64,000 nucleotides of DNA from Telluria beijingensis (GTDB lineage Bacteria > Pseudomonadota > Gammaproteobacteria > Burkholderiales > Burkholderiaceae_D), in the NCBI RefSeq assembly GCF_030770395.1, contig NZ_CP132480.1, positions 3,089,791 through 3,153,790 of the forward strand, given 5' to 3'. A program made the translations under genes and the position numbers. The notes beneath the pieces are model-generated. The model was not told the DNA's origin and made no database searches. It was given only the letters and a program-made list of their open reading frames with translations. Positions 8,520-17,815 of the stretch are shown here, one piece after another; the first letter of the stretch is position 1, and each line of letters opens with the position of its first letter.

Positions 8520-10502
8520 CTATTGGTCATCGACGAAGGTGATTGTAAACCTGCACTCGATGGGAACGGCGGACGATATCGTCGTGATGCGCAGCACCTC
8601 GCACGGCTCCTTCGTCTCGTAGGCCGCCGAATACCAGCCCAGCGGCGGATTCTCGGCGCCGCGCACCAGTTCCAGGTGCAGGTCTTCGCCGCTGGCCTGC
8701 ATCTGCAGCACGAAGCGCTTGCCGCGCACCGCCAGGCCGTGGCTGGTCAGGCGCACGTCGAGGCCGGGCGCGAAATGCCAGAAGGCCTCGACCTTGTGCG
8801 CCTTCTTGCCCGCCACCTCGTCGCGCACGACCAGGGTGTTGGCGGCGCCGTCGAAGCGCACGCTGCGCAGGTGCAGCACCGGGTCCGGCAGGCGCGCATA
8901 GCCGTCGTGCGAGCCGCGGAAATCGAAATCGTGGTGCGAGGCCGGCATGCGCTCGATGCTGGCGCGCGCCTTGCGCACCCACATGAAGCGTCCGCCCGGC
9001 ACCGACTGGTCGAGGCCATCGATGCGCACGGTATTGTGGCTCGACGTGCCGCGGAAATAATCGCGCCATTTCTGGTCTTGCCAGTACGAATAGGTGCCGG
9101 GGTCGACCAGGCAGGGCTCGCCCGCCACCGACAGGGTGAGCGCGAGCGCATCGGCGTGGCCGTGGGCGGCGATGCCGAGATAGCCCAACGGTCCGCAGTC
9201 GAGCAGGCCCTTGATCTCGTTCGCTTCGCCGAATTGGTTGCCGAACAGCAGGTAACCGCCATCGGGGAAGGACCAGCCGCTATCGACCTCGTGCGGATCG
9301 CAGTCGGGCCGCGGGCCGGGCAGCGCGTGCAGCAGCCAGCGCACGCCGGGATGGTGGTCGGGCTGGCCGCCGAACACGGTATCGCCCAGCGCCAGCAATT
9401 GCGCGGCGCGCCCGGCGCCGGGCCGCCGGGCGCCGGCGTGCAGGCGGAACACGCAGCCGTCGTCGGCGTCGCCCACCATCGGCAGGCCGCCGTCGACGTC
9501 GCGCACCGAACGCAGGAAGCGCAGCGCGCGCTGCAGCACGGCCCAGTAGCTGCGCGAGAACGACCTGCCGCCGGCCTGGCCCAGCAGGCCGGCCAGGAAC
9601 AGGAATTCACACGAAAACATGTGGTAACCAAAAGCCTGCTCGCGGTTGACGCCGTCGCGCGAGAATTGCGCCTGCGCTTCCTGCTCCAGCTCGCGCTGCG
9701 CCAGCGCTTCCCACTCCTTCGACTCCTTCCAGCACGGCCAGGTGACGGCGCCGGCATACAGGCCGGCCAGCTCGCCGATCAGGTGGTTGTTGGCCGACGA
9801 GTGGCGCGACAGGTGACTTGCGATGGTGCGGCAATGGGCGTGGATGCTGCCGAGCCAGTCGGCCTGCAGGCGGCGCCCGGCGTCGCCTTCGAACAGCGCG
9901 CTGCGCTCGCCGCCGACCAGTTGCCAGATGAGGCTCCAGTTGATGAGGCGGATGCCCAGCTCCATCGGGCTGGTCCAGTTGGGGCCGGTGAGCGGCGGGC
10001 AGGCCTCGAACCAGCTGCGCAGGTTGTTCTCCAATGCCTGCAGCCAGCGCGCATCGCGGGTCAAGGCCCAGGCCTGGGCCAGGGTCACCAGGTGCAGGTG
10101 GCGGTTGAGTTCCCAGACGTGCTTGATGTCGCCCACCAGTTCGCGGTCTTCGACCGCGATGTCGCCGCGGTACAGCGGCGGCGCCACGACGCCGGTCTCG
10201 GGATCGCGGTTCCAGGCGGTGGGCACGCCGACGTCGAAGCGGCGTTCGGCGAACAGCACCACGTGGCCGGCCTCGATGCGCTCGGCGTCGAGCAGCAGCG
10301 CCTCGACTTCAGGCGGCTCGAGCGCGGGCGCGCCGCGCACATCGAGCGTCAGCGCGCGCGGCAGCGGCGGCGGCGCGGCCCGCCCGGTCGCGCGGCGGCC
10401 CAGCTGGATCGCCGCGGCCTGGCGCAGCCGGTAAGCCATCTCGGGGACCGACATGCAGCGCAGGCGGTTGACGAGCCACGTCATGCGTACTGTTGCGTTC
10501 AT
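8520..10502 (-). CDS. Heparinase II/III-like / alginate lyase family protein
   Basis: A 660-aa protein of the heparinase II/III family, common in EPS gene clusters of this group, where it may trim or process the polymer. The N-terminal helical domain contains NWTSPMELGIRLINWSLIW and HLSRHSSANNHLIGE (alpha/alpha toroid signature). The C-terminal beta-sheet domain includes IAAHGHADALALTLS, LVDPGTYSYW and RGTSSHNTVRIDG. The ATG at 10502 has a GAGGG ribosome-binding site 7 bp ahead. No clear signal peptide is seen, which is unusual for a lyase acting outside the cell. Intact, in contrast to the three genes upstream. Confidence 0.85.
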   Translation of the reverse strand: MNATVRMTWLVNRLRCMSVPEMAYRLRQAAAIQLGRRATGRAAPPPLPRALTLDVRGAPALEPPEVEALLLDAERIEAGHVVLFAERRFDVGVPTAWNRDPETGVVAPPLYRGDIAVEDRELVGDIKHVWELNRHLHLVTLAQAWALTRDARWLQALENNLRSWFEACPPLTGPNWTSPMELGIRLINWSLIWQLVGGERSALFEGDAGRRLQADWLGSIHAHCRTIASHLSRHSSANNHLIGELAGLYAGAVTWPCWKESKEWEALAQRELEQEAQAQFSRDGVNREQAFGYHMFSCEFLFLAGLLGQAGGRSFSRSYWAVLQRALRFLRSVRDVDGGLPMVGDADDGCVFRLHAGARRPGAGRAAQLLALGDTVFGGQPDHHPGVRWLLHALPGPRPDCDPHEVDSGWSFPDGGYLLFGNQFGEANEIKGLLDCGPLGYLGIAAHGHADALALTLSVAGEPCLVDPGTYSYWQDQKWRDYFRGTSSHNTVRIDGLDQSVPGGRFMWVRKARASIERMPASHHDFDFRGSHDGYARLPDPVLHLRSVRFDGAANTLVVRDEVAGKKAHKVEAFWHFAPGLDVRLTSHGLAVRGKRFVLQMQASGEDLHLELVRGAENPPLGWYSAAYETKEPCEVLRITTISSAVPIECRFTITFVDDQ

Positions 10503-10512
10503 TCAATTTCCC

Positions 10513-11579
10513 TCACAATTTTGCTTTCTCGTTCGCCAGGTGCGCGTACAGCGTGGCCAGCCGGGCGCAGACGACGCCGGCTGAGTAGTGTCGTTCAATC
10601 GCCGCGCGCGCCGCGCACGCCAGCCGCGCATGCAGCGTTTCGTCGGCCAGCAGGCGTCCGATGGCATCCGCCAGGGCCTCGGCGTCGCGCGGCGGCACCA
10701 GCAGGCCCAGGAGGCCGTCGGCCAGCGCCTCGGGTATGCCGCCGACCCGCGTCGCCACCACCGGCACCCCGGCCGCCATCGCCTCGAGCATCGCCATCGG
10801 CAAGCCTTCGACATGGGACGGCAGGCAGAACAGCCAGGCGCGCGCCAGCTCGGCATCGCGCGCGCGGGCATCGAGCCAGCCCGGCAGCTCGACCCGGCCG
10901 GCAATGCCGAGTTCGGCGGCGCGCCGGCGCGCCCAGTCCAGATCGCCGGCGCCGCCCAGCACCAGGCGCAGGGCCGGATGGCGGGCGCAGGCCTGCAGCA
11001 ATTCGTCCACGCCCTTGGCCGGCTCGATGCGGCCGAGGAACAGGATGCGTCCCCTTTCCCCCTGGGCGCCCGCCGCTGCCAGGCGTACTGGATTGGGCAG
11101 CACCTCGACCCGCGCGCGCGGCGCGCAGTCGCGCACCATCGCGGCCCAGCCGGGCGACAGGGCGATCACGCGCGAACTCGCTTCGAGCGTGTGCCGGATC
11201 CAGCGCCGCAGCAGCGGTCCGGCCTCGACCAGGGCATAGCGGCGAAAGCCGCCGCCGTGCAGGTGGCACACGGTGCGCGCGCCGCCCAGGCGCGCCATCA
11301 GCAGCACCAGCGACTTGCGCAGGAAGCTGGCGTTCGATGCGCAATGGACGTGGACGATGGCCGGCCGCCGCGCCAGGCAGGCCAGCCCCGCCCGCGCCAG
11401 GCCGCCCAGCGCGGCGCCGAGCTTGTCCAGGCGCGCGCCGTCGACGTGGGTCGCCACGTAGGCGATGCCTTCGCGTTCGAACAGGCCGTCTTCGCGCAGC
11501 ACCTCGACCACGCTGGCGATGCCTCCCTTGCCTCCAACGCCGTCCCGACCATCAGCACGCGTGGGGAGGCCGTGTTCAT
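10513..11579 (-). pseudogene. GT4 glycosyltransferase with an apparent 1-bp frameshift near its start
   Basis: A GT4-type glycosyltransferase. The long frame gives RILFLGRIEPAKGVDELL, PSHVEGLPMAMLEAMAAGVP and VATRVGGIPEAL, the usual acceptor and nucleotide-sugar signatures. Its N-terminus is unnatural, while another frame opens with ATG at 11579 (AGGA ribosome-binding site), MNTASPRVLMVGTALEAR. The family expects this to run straight into GGIASVVEVLRE, which sits in the long frame. One extra G in the AGGGAGG run at about 11525-11527 would join them and give a 355-aa protein. Either a real null mutation or a sequencing error. It is followed by the heparinase gene after 10 bp. Confidence 0.8.
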
Positions 11580-11691
11580 GCAGGCATCCTGGTCGGGGAA
11601 TGTGTCGGCATCGCACTCATCGCTTCACGCAATTAGTAAAGGGGCAATATTTACAATCATACATGGCAGCTTGTCGAATCGCGCGCACGAT

Positions 11692-12938
11692 TCACTCATC
11701 CACGGCGATGAAGGTGAATTTGCCGTTGGCGCCGCGTGGGATCGATGCGACCCGCTCCACCGCGACCTGCACGCCGGGCACCCGCTGCAGGAAGCGTTCG
11801 CGCAGGGCGGCTTCGTTGCTGCCGTCGAAGGCGGCGGTGACGACCACCCGCAAGGTGAAGCGGCCCTGGCCGTGGTAGCGCACCTGACCCTCGAGAAGGC
11901 GCCCGTCCAAGCCCTGGAATACGCGATCCAGGCGCCCCACCCTGCGGCCGTTGGGCAGGGTCAGGAGGCGTTCCTGGCGTCCGATCACGGCCTCCACGGT
12001 CGGGAATACCCGACCGCAGGGACATGGCGCCTGCTCGCCGACGAACACGGTATCGCCGGTGCGGTAGCGCGCCAGCGCCATCGCGGGGTTGTTCAGGCTG
12101 GTGCCGACGAGTTCGCTGCTGCCGTCGGGCAGCGCCAGCAGTTCGACGCCGCCGTAGTCGGTCAGCACGTGGTAGCGGCCGTGCTCGCAGGTGCCGATGG
12201 CGGCGACCCGCTCGGCCTGGCCATACCAGTCGAACACGGCGACGCCGAAGGCGCGTTCGATGGCCGCGCGCACGGCGGGCTCCAGGGTCTCGGACGAGGT
12301 CATCACGCCGCGCAGGGCCCGGCCCGCATAGGGGCGGCCGGCCGCGATCAACCAGTTGGCGATGGCGCCGATCGAGGATGGATAGGCCTGGATCACCACC
12401 GGATCGTGGCTTTCCAGGGCCGCGACATAGGCGCCGATGGTCGCATCCGACAGGTGGTAGGACGACATGACGAGCATCTTGCCGGCCCGGTCGTGGCGCC
12501 AGTGGCGCTCGCCACTGAGCAGGTCGCCGCGGATCCAGGCGCGGCGTTGGCCGGGACGCCAGCCGATCCATCCCAGCTGGCGCTGGATGAACGCCTCTTC
12601 GCGGATCACGGCGCCCAGCGACTGCACCAGGCTCAGGGGCGTACCCGAGGTGCCGCTGGTGCGGATCGTGTTGCGCAGCAGGGTGCCGGCGCGGCGCGGC
12701 CGCAGGTGGCGCGCCGGGTCCTGGCGCAGCGCGGCCTTGGTCAGCAGGGCCGCGCCGGGCGGGACGGCCTGCGCCGGGTCGGGTCCGGCGCGGCGGCCAG
12801 GCCGAGGGCGTGCGCGCGGCGCGCCACGTAGCGCTCGAGGGCGGCGGCCGAGCGCTCGTTGCGCAGCAGGGCCGGCAGCACGAGGCAGCGCGCCGGCAGG
12901 CTGCGCACGAGGAGACGCACCAGAGGCCGCGGGTCCAT
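11692..12938 (-). pseudogene. CapK-like phenylacetate-CoA-ligase-family protein, frameshifted
   Basis: An adenylate-forming enzyme of the CapK/PaaK-like group found in capsule and EPS loci. The main part carries TIRTSGTSGTPLSL (AMP-binding loop), VIQAYPSSIGAIANWL, DWYGQAERVAAIG, and CPCGRVFPTVEAVIGRQ. The proper start is ATG 12938 (MDPRPLVRLLVRSLP), overlapping the stop of the upstream glycosyltransferase as TGATG, but that frame ends soon after PDPTRRRPSRP. The continuation PDPAQAVPPGAA is in another frame. A tandem GACCC-GACCC at about 12780-12790 suggests a 5-bp duplication; removing it leaves 414 codons in frame. The original function was presumably activation or modification of an EPS component. 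Confidence 0.78.
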
Positions 12939-14169
12939 CAATCGCCCTCGCCGGCCAGGATGCGGGCATAGGCCATGGCCACACCGCGGCCCAGCACCGC
13001 ATAGCTGCGGTGCTCCCGCACCCAGGCCGGGCCGTGCGCGGCGCAGGCGGCGGCCAGCGTCGGCTCGTCCAGCAGCCGGCGCACGGCGTCGGCGAAGGCA
13101 TCGAGCTCCATCGGCGCGCACAGCCCGGCGCTGCTCCCGGCCAGCACCCGGGCCTGGTCCGGGATGTCGTTGGCCACGCTCGGGATGCCGAGCGCCAGGT
13201 ATTCGACCAGCTTGGTCGGCGACGAGACGTCGAACAGCGCGCCGCGCGGGATCGGCGACAGGCCGACCTCGGCCCGCACCGCGTAGCCCAGCGCTTCGCG
13301 CTGCGGCAGCCAGCCGGTGAGCAGGACCTGGGCCGCAAGGCCGCGGCGCGCGATCTCGGAGCGCATCCAGGCCATCTCGTCCCGCGACGGGGCGTCGCCG
13401 GCGATCACCAGCAAGACCTCGGGCACCTCGTTTGCCAGGCGTTCGGCCAGGTCGAGCAGGAAGCTCGACGCGCGCGACTGCGCGACCCGGCCCAGGTAGA
13501 GCAGCACCCGGCGTCCGTCGAGGCGCGGGTCGGTGCTGGGCGCGATGCGGTCGCGGTCGAAGGCGGCGAGGTCGACGCCCATCGGCACCGCCGTCATGCG
13601 CTCGCGCCTGAAACCCTTGCCGGACAGCCAGTCGGCCATCGCTTCGCTCTGCACGAACACGTGATCGGCGCCCGGCAGCACCAGGCGGTACAGCAGCCAG
13701 CGCGAGGCGGCGGCGCGCGCGGCATGCGCCAGCCAGCGCGGCCCCCTGCCGCGGCGCGCGATCGCGTCGCGGCGCGACGCGTAGCCTTCGACGATCGGGA
13801 ACGACATCCAGTAGATGAACGGTACGCCGAGGATGGCGGCGGCGGCGCGGCCGACCAGGCCGGATGCGATCTTGTCGCGCACCTGGATCGCGTCCAGCCT
13901 GGCGCGACGCCGCGCGCGCAGCAGCCCCAGCAAGTCCCAGCACGGCGCCAGCAGGCTGGCCCACGGGCTGTCGGCGCGGCCGACCGCGTGCATGCCGCCC
14001 CGCTCCAGTCGACCGGGGAGTCGCCGCCCTGCCCCACCAGCGCGCTGCCGATGCCGTGGCGCGGCAGCTCGGCGCCGAACAGGGACCTCAGGTCGGCGCG
14101 GACCGGCGGCAGGGGGTCGCGCACGATATGCAGGATGCGCAATGGCGCGATGGGATCCAGTTGGCGCAT
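12938..14169 (-). pseudogene. GT4 glycosyltransferase with an apparent 1-bp frameshift
   Basis: A glycosyltransferase of about 410 residues split over two frames. The ATG at 14169 gives MRQLDPIAPLRILHIVRDPL and the donor-side N-terminal domain up to GQGGDSPVDWSG. From about 13995 the sense continues in another frame (MHAVGRADSPWASLLAPCWD), including MTAVPMGVDLAAF, RRVLLYLGRVAQSR, LLVIAGDAPS and SSPTKLVEYLALGIPSVAND. Inserting one base in the GGGGCGG run at about 13994-14001 restores a single frame. Its TGA overlaps the CapK-like start (TGATG). Substrate unknown; it belongs with the polysaccharide block. Confidence 0.8.
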
Positions 14170-14261
14170 GGCGCTCGTATCGATGGTGGAAGCTACGATA
14201 CTAGACCGCCATCCGCGCCGGATGTTTCAGCTAGCGCAGACTTGTGCGCCGCGGCGATGCG

Positions 14262-14783
14262 CTAGCGGTCGGTGTCGCGGTCGGCCGGGCCGTATTCGCC
14301 CACCTTCTTGGCCGGGGTGCGCAGGATGGACAGGATCACCAGGCCGAACAGCGCGCTGAGGATGGCCGTGGCTTCGCGCCCCATGCCGGCGGCGACGCCG
14401 ATGGCGGCCGTCATCCACACGCTGGCGGCGGTTGTCAGGCCCTTGATGTCGTTCTGTTCCTTCTGCTTGAGGATGGCCCCGGCGCCCAGGAAGCCGATGC
14501 CGGCCGTCACCCCTTGCAGCACGCGCGACAGGTCGGACACCTCCATGCCCGCCTGCAGCGGGATCAGCACGAACAGGGCCGAGCCGACCGAGACCAGCAT
14601 ATGGGTGCGCAGGCCTGCCGACGCGCCCACCGTCTCGCGCTCGTAGCCCAGCATCCCGCCCACCAGCGCCGCCACCAGCAGGCGCACCACGATCACGGTC
14701 ACGTCCTCGGCATTGCCGAGGTCGGAAAATTCACGCTGGATCGTCAACCAGCTTTCTCTCCACCACACTTGCGTTCCCTCCAT
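14262..14783 (-). CDS. MgtC/SapB-family membrane protein
   Basis: A 173-aa inner-membrane protein with about four or five hydrophobic segments. Marks of the family are VVRLLVAALVGGMLGYERE, the conserved GLRTHMLVSVGSALFVL, and GIGFLGAGAILKQ followed by GLTTAASVWMTAAIGVAAG. MgtC-like proteins affect Mg homeostasis and membrane physiology; the biochemical role of this one is not known. The frame is open further upstream, but ATG 14783 (MEGTQVWW) suits the family. Divergent from the VOC gene at 14900, with a 116-bp shared upstream region. Confidence 0.88.
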   Translation of the reverse strand: MEGTQVWWRESWLTIQREFSDLGNAEDVTVIVVRLLVAALVGGMLGYERETVGASAGLRTHMLVSVGSALFVLIPLQAGMEVSDLSRVLQGVTAGIGFLGAGAILKQKEQNDIKGLTTAASVWMTAAIGVAAGMGREATAILSALFGLVILSILRTPAKKVGEYGPADRDTDR

Positions 14784-14899
14784 GGTTGACCGGCATTCTT
14801 GGACGGAATCATGCCATCCATGCAAGATGCGTGTCGCCACGCTCAGCCTTACGCGACGTCCGTATAATCGGCGCTTCGGACTACCCACAAGGAGAAGCG

Positions 14900-15328
14900 A
14901 TGGAAACCAACGAGATTTACCGCGGACGCCTGATCGATCATATCCAGCTGGTGGTGCGCGACTTGCCCGCGTCGCGCAAGTTCTATACGGCAGTTTTCGA
15001 CGTGCTGGGCATTCCGCTGGGCGGCTCGGGCGACGATTACCTGTGGGCCGACGAGCTGTTCATCTCGTCCCCGGACAGCGAAGCGGCCCAGGGCCAGCTG
15101 ACCGGCCGCCACCACCTGGCCTTCCAGGCGCGCGACCGGGCGATGGTGGATGCCTTCTACCATGCGGCGCTGGCGGCCGGCGGCAAGGACAATGGCGCGC
15201 CGGGCGAACGTCCCTACCACCCGGGTTATTACGGCGCCTTCGTGATCGATCCTGACGGCAACAATATCGAAGCCGTGTACCACGGCGAGGCGACCTTCAG
15301 CGCGCGCGAGATCAAGGTCACTTTTTAA
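14900..15328 (+). CDS. VOC-family (glyoxalase/bleomycin-resistance fold) protein
   Basis: A 142-aa VOC protein, single domain with paired beta-alpha-beta-beta-beta modules: LIDHIQLVVRDLPASRKFY at the start (His metal ligand), TGRHHLAFQARD in the middle, and FVIDPDGNNIEAVYHG (Glu ligand) at the end. An AGGAG ribosome-binding site precedes ATG 14900. Substrate unknown; such proteins include dioxygenases, isomerases and drug-binding proteins. Its stop overlaps, by 3-4 bp, the stop of the convergent glycosyltransferase fragment on the other strand. Confidence 0.85.
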   Translation: METNEIYRGRLIDHIQLVVRDLPASRKFYTAVFDVLGIPLGGSGDDYLWADELFISSPDSEAAQGQLTGRHHLAFQARDRAMVDAFYHAALAAGGKDNGAPGERPYHPGYYGAFVIDPDGNNIEAVYHGEATFSAREIKVTF

Positions 15329-15695
15329 GCGGACCACCCTGCGCGGCCTTCCTTCCACGCCAGCAGGCGCGGCAGCAAGGCGGCGCTCGCCCGGCTGTCG
15401 AGCTTGCGGCAGAAGTGAGCGCCGGACGCTTGGATATGCGCCAGGTCATCCTCATCGAGCACCGTCGGATGGCAGGCGCCGCCCTCCGGCCACTGGATAT
15501 AGCGAAAATTATTCGGCAGCACCCGGCTGGCGAAGCGCGTATGCATGACCAGGGTCTGGAAAAACAGTTCGTCGGGCGACTGCACGCTGCCGCAAAAGCG
15601 CAGCAGGCGCGGATGCGCGTCCGCCAGCGCCAGCACCTCGCGCAGGCAGCCGCGCGTCAGGCTCCACCAGCATGAGCCGCCGTAAGGAGCAGGCT
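15325..15695 (-). pseudogene. 3'-end fragment of a branching N-acetylglucosaminyltransferase-like gene
   Basis: Only the C-terminal ~120 residues remain. GGSCWWSLTRGCL, FCGSVQSPDELFFQTLV, RYIQWPEGG, HPTVLDEDDLAHI and FCRKLDSRASAALL match the C-terminal region of core-2/I-branching beta-1,6-GlcNAc-transferase-like proteins (PF02485 type), which occur in EPS loci. The N-terminal part and start codon are absent: the sequence upstream switches to the body of epsE in a different frame at about 15675-15700. It is therefore a deletion remnant, not a functional gene. Family identification is from conserved motifs only. Confidence 0.65.
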
Positions 15696-16133
15696 GATCA
15701 TGTCGCCGCCGTCGCCGTGGATGCCGCCGGCCAGCGCCAGCATGTCGAGCACCTTGCGCCTGCCTTCGACCGGATAGCGGCCTGGCCGGTTCACATGGCC
15801 CAGCACCGACACCTGCTGGCTGGCCAGCGTGGTGACCAGCATATTGACCTGGGCCCGCTTGAGGTAGCCACCCTTCTCGAGCTGGCCGGCGATCTTCCTT
15901 TCGGCGGCGGCCACCGACAGGCCGCCCACGGCGACCTGGCCCAGCAGCGGGAACGTAATGTGACCGCTCTCGCTGACCCGGGTCTCGATCGACAGGTCCG
16001 GGCTGCCATACACCGACAGCTTGACCACGTCGCCCGCGCCCAGCAGGACCTCGGCCGCGCCTGCCGCACCAATCCCCATGCTGATACCCAACATGAAGGC
16101 GGCGCCCATCACCCATCTCGTCAAGCGTTGCAT
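15657..16133 (-). pseudogene. epsE: Truncated EPS export protein EpsE (Wza-like)
   Basis: The N-terminal ~148 residues of an outer-membrane polysaccharide export protein. The ATG at 16133 follows AGAGGAG. A signal peptide (VMGAAFMLGISMG, ending GAAGAA) leads into a poly-export domain (LLGAGDVVKLSVYGSPDLSI, HITFPLLGQVAVGG) and the first SLBB-like part (QQVSVLGHVNRPGRYPVEG, LDMLALAGGIHGDGGD). Normal EpsE proteins are much longer and continue with further SLBB repeats. Here the sequence breaks right after GGIHGDGGD and ends AAHAGGA with a stop read out of frame in the transferase fragment. It lies 59 bp downstream of epsD. Confidence 0.82.
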
Positions 16134-16192
16134 CGTCACTCCTCTGGCAACGAAGGTCGTCGCCAAGTGTTGGCGCCTATTGCGCCAGGCGC

Positions 16193-17257
16193 TTACTCAA
16201 GGCCGGCCACGCCGCGGTCGAGCGCGGCCTTGGCAGCGGGATCGCCGCCAGCGTCCGTGGCGGCGCCCGCCTGGCCGTCGTCGGCAAGACCCGCCAGTGA
16301 CGCCGGCGCCGCGGCCGCGGCTGGCAGGGCTCCAGGCGCGGTGGCATCGGGCGCCAGGTCCTTGTTCATGTATTCGATCTTGGCGCTGCCGCGCAGGCGC
16401 TGGATTTCGGCCTGGGCCAGCTCCGTGTTCTTGCGCTTGGCAAGGTATTGCGCGATCTGCGGCGCGGCGATGTCCAGCGCCACCGGCGCCTCGCGCACCT
16501 CGTCGACCGCGACCAGCATCGCGCGCTGCCCTTCCTGCACCAGGAATAGCTGGCCCTTGGGCATCGACAGCAGCTTCGATGCCAGCTCGGGCTTGAGGTC
16601 GGCCGTGCTGCGCGTGACCTGGGCGCGGCCGTGAACGACCTGGCGGGCGTCGAGGAAGGCCGCTACCTCGTCGAGCGACTTCGCGCGGTCGGCGGCGGTG
16701 CGCAGCTCGGGGGTCACGTTTGAAACCGGTAATACGAGCTGGCTCATCGTCAACTGGCGGCGCTTGGCGAAGAACTGCGGGTGCTTGTTGAAATAGTCTT
16801 CGATCTCGGACTGGCTCGGGCGGCCGGTATCGCCCACGCGCTTTTGCATATAGGCCTGGGCGATGATGAGGGAGCGCGCGCGTTCGATCGCCTGCATCAC
16901 CTTGGGGTCGCGGTCGAGCTTTTCCTTGGCCGCTTCGCTCTCGAGCAGTTCACGGTCAATCAAGGCTTGCAGCAATTGCTTGCTTGCCACTTGCTGCTGG
17001 GCCGCCGGCACCCCGGCGCGCTGCATTTCTTCGTTCAGCTGCAAGACCGTGATCTCTTCGCCGTTCACGCTTGCAAGCGCCTGGCCGGGCTTGGCATCCG
17101 CCGCCGGCTGGTCGCGCTGGCAGCCGGCCAGCGTCATGCCGGCCAAGGCCAGGACCAGCGCCGGGACCAGTGCAGGGACCATGCCCGTGCGCGCCGCCTC
17201 TCGCCCGAGAATAAACGAAAGGATGGTCGATCGGGCGTCGTGGTGCGGGTTGTTCAT
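16193..17257 (-). CDS. epsD: EpsD-family peptidyl-prolyl cis-trans isomerase (lipoprotein)
   Basis: A 354-aa SurA/parvulin-related protein of the EpsD family, tied to exosortase-linked EPS loci. The hydrophobic N-terminus ends LALAGMTLAGC, a lipobox, so it is probably a lipoprotein. The chaperone part follows (ASVNGEEITVLQLNEEMQRA, LLQALIDRELLESEA, IEDYFNKHPQFF), then a degenerate isomerase segment. A long frame extends upstream, but ATG 17257 fits. An Ala/Pro-rich tail closes the protein. Intact, although its neighbours on both sides (fcl, epsE) are broken. Confidence 0.82.
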   Translation of the reverse strand: MNNPHHDARSTILSFILGREAARTGMVPALVPALVLALAGMTLAGCQRDQPAADAKPGQALASVNGEEITVLQLNEEMQRAGVPAAQQQVASKQLLQALIDRELLESEAAKEKLDRDPKVMQAIERARSLIIAQAYMQKRVGDTGRPSQSEIEDYFNKHPQFFAKRRQLTMSQLVLPVSNVTPELRTAADRAKSLDEVAAFLDARQVVHGRAQVTRSTADLKPELASKLLSMPKGQLFLVQEGQRAMLVAVDEVREAPVALDIAAPQIAQYLAKRKNTELAQAEIQRLRGSAKIEYMNKDLAPDATAPGALPAAAAAPASLAGLADDGQAGAATDAGGDPAAKAALDRGVAGLE

Positions 17258-17294
17258 GCTGTACTCCAACGTGAGTGGACGCCGCTTGCCGGGA

Positions 17295-17815
17295 TCATGC
17301 ATGGGCGGTCCGGGTCGAAACCTGCCATTCTGGACCCCTTGCGCCGTCCTCTCTGTTCAGCATTTCACATCGTGCGTCGAGATAGGCGGCGTAGGCGCGC
17401 TGCAAGCCCTTGGCCAGCGGCGTGCTGGCGCGCCAGCCCAGCGCCGCCAGCCGGGAAACGTCGAGCAGCTTGCGCGGCGTGCCATCGGGCTTGCTCGCAT
17501 CGAAGACGATCCTGCCGCGGTAGCCCACGGTCTGCCCCACCAGGTGCGCCAGGTCGGCGATGCTGACGTCTTGCCCGGTGCCGATATTGATGTGCGAATG
17601 CATGGGATCGGTGCTGGCTGCGTACACCGCGGGCGCCAGGTCCATCACGCGGACGCTGGCGGCCGCCATGTCGTCGACGTAGAGGAATTCGCGCATCGGC
17701 TTGCCGCTGCCCCAGATCACGACCTCGGGCGCGGCACCGCTCTTGGCCTCGTAGAAGCGGCGCAGCAGGGCCGGGATCACGTGGCTGTTCTCGGGGTGGT
17801 AATTGTCGCCGGGGC
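17295..17815 (-). pseudogene. fcl: 3' part of GDP-L-fucose synthase (frameshifted)
   Basis: The C-terminal half of GDP-L-fucose synthase (GDP-4-keto-6-deoxymannose epimerase/reductase): [49 protein letters not shown] and [18 protein letters not shown]. The preceding segment of the same enzyme, including [20 protein letters not shown] with the catalytic YxxxK, lies in another frame, fused to wcaJ. One G missing at about 17809-17815 (TACGCCCC where TACGGCCCC is expected for LYGPGDN) causes the shift. The N-terminal NADP-binding GxxGxxG half is absent. Not functional as it stands. Confidence 0.85.
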
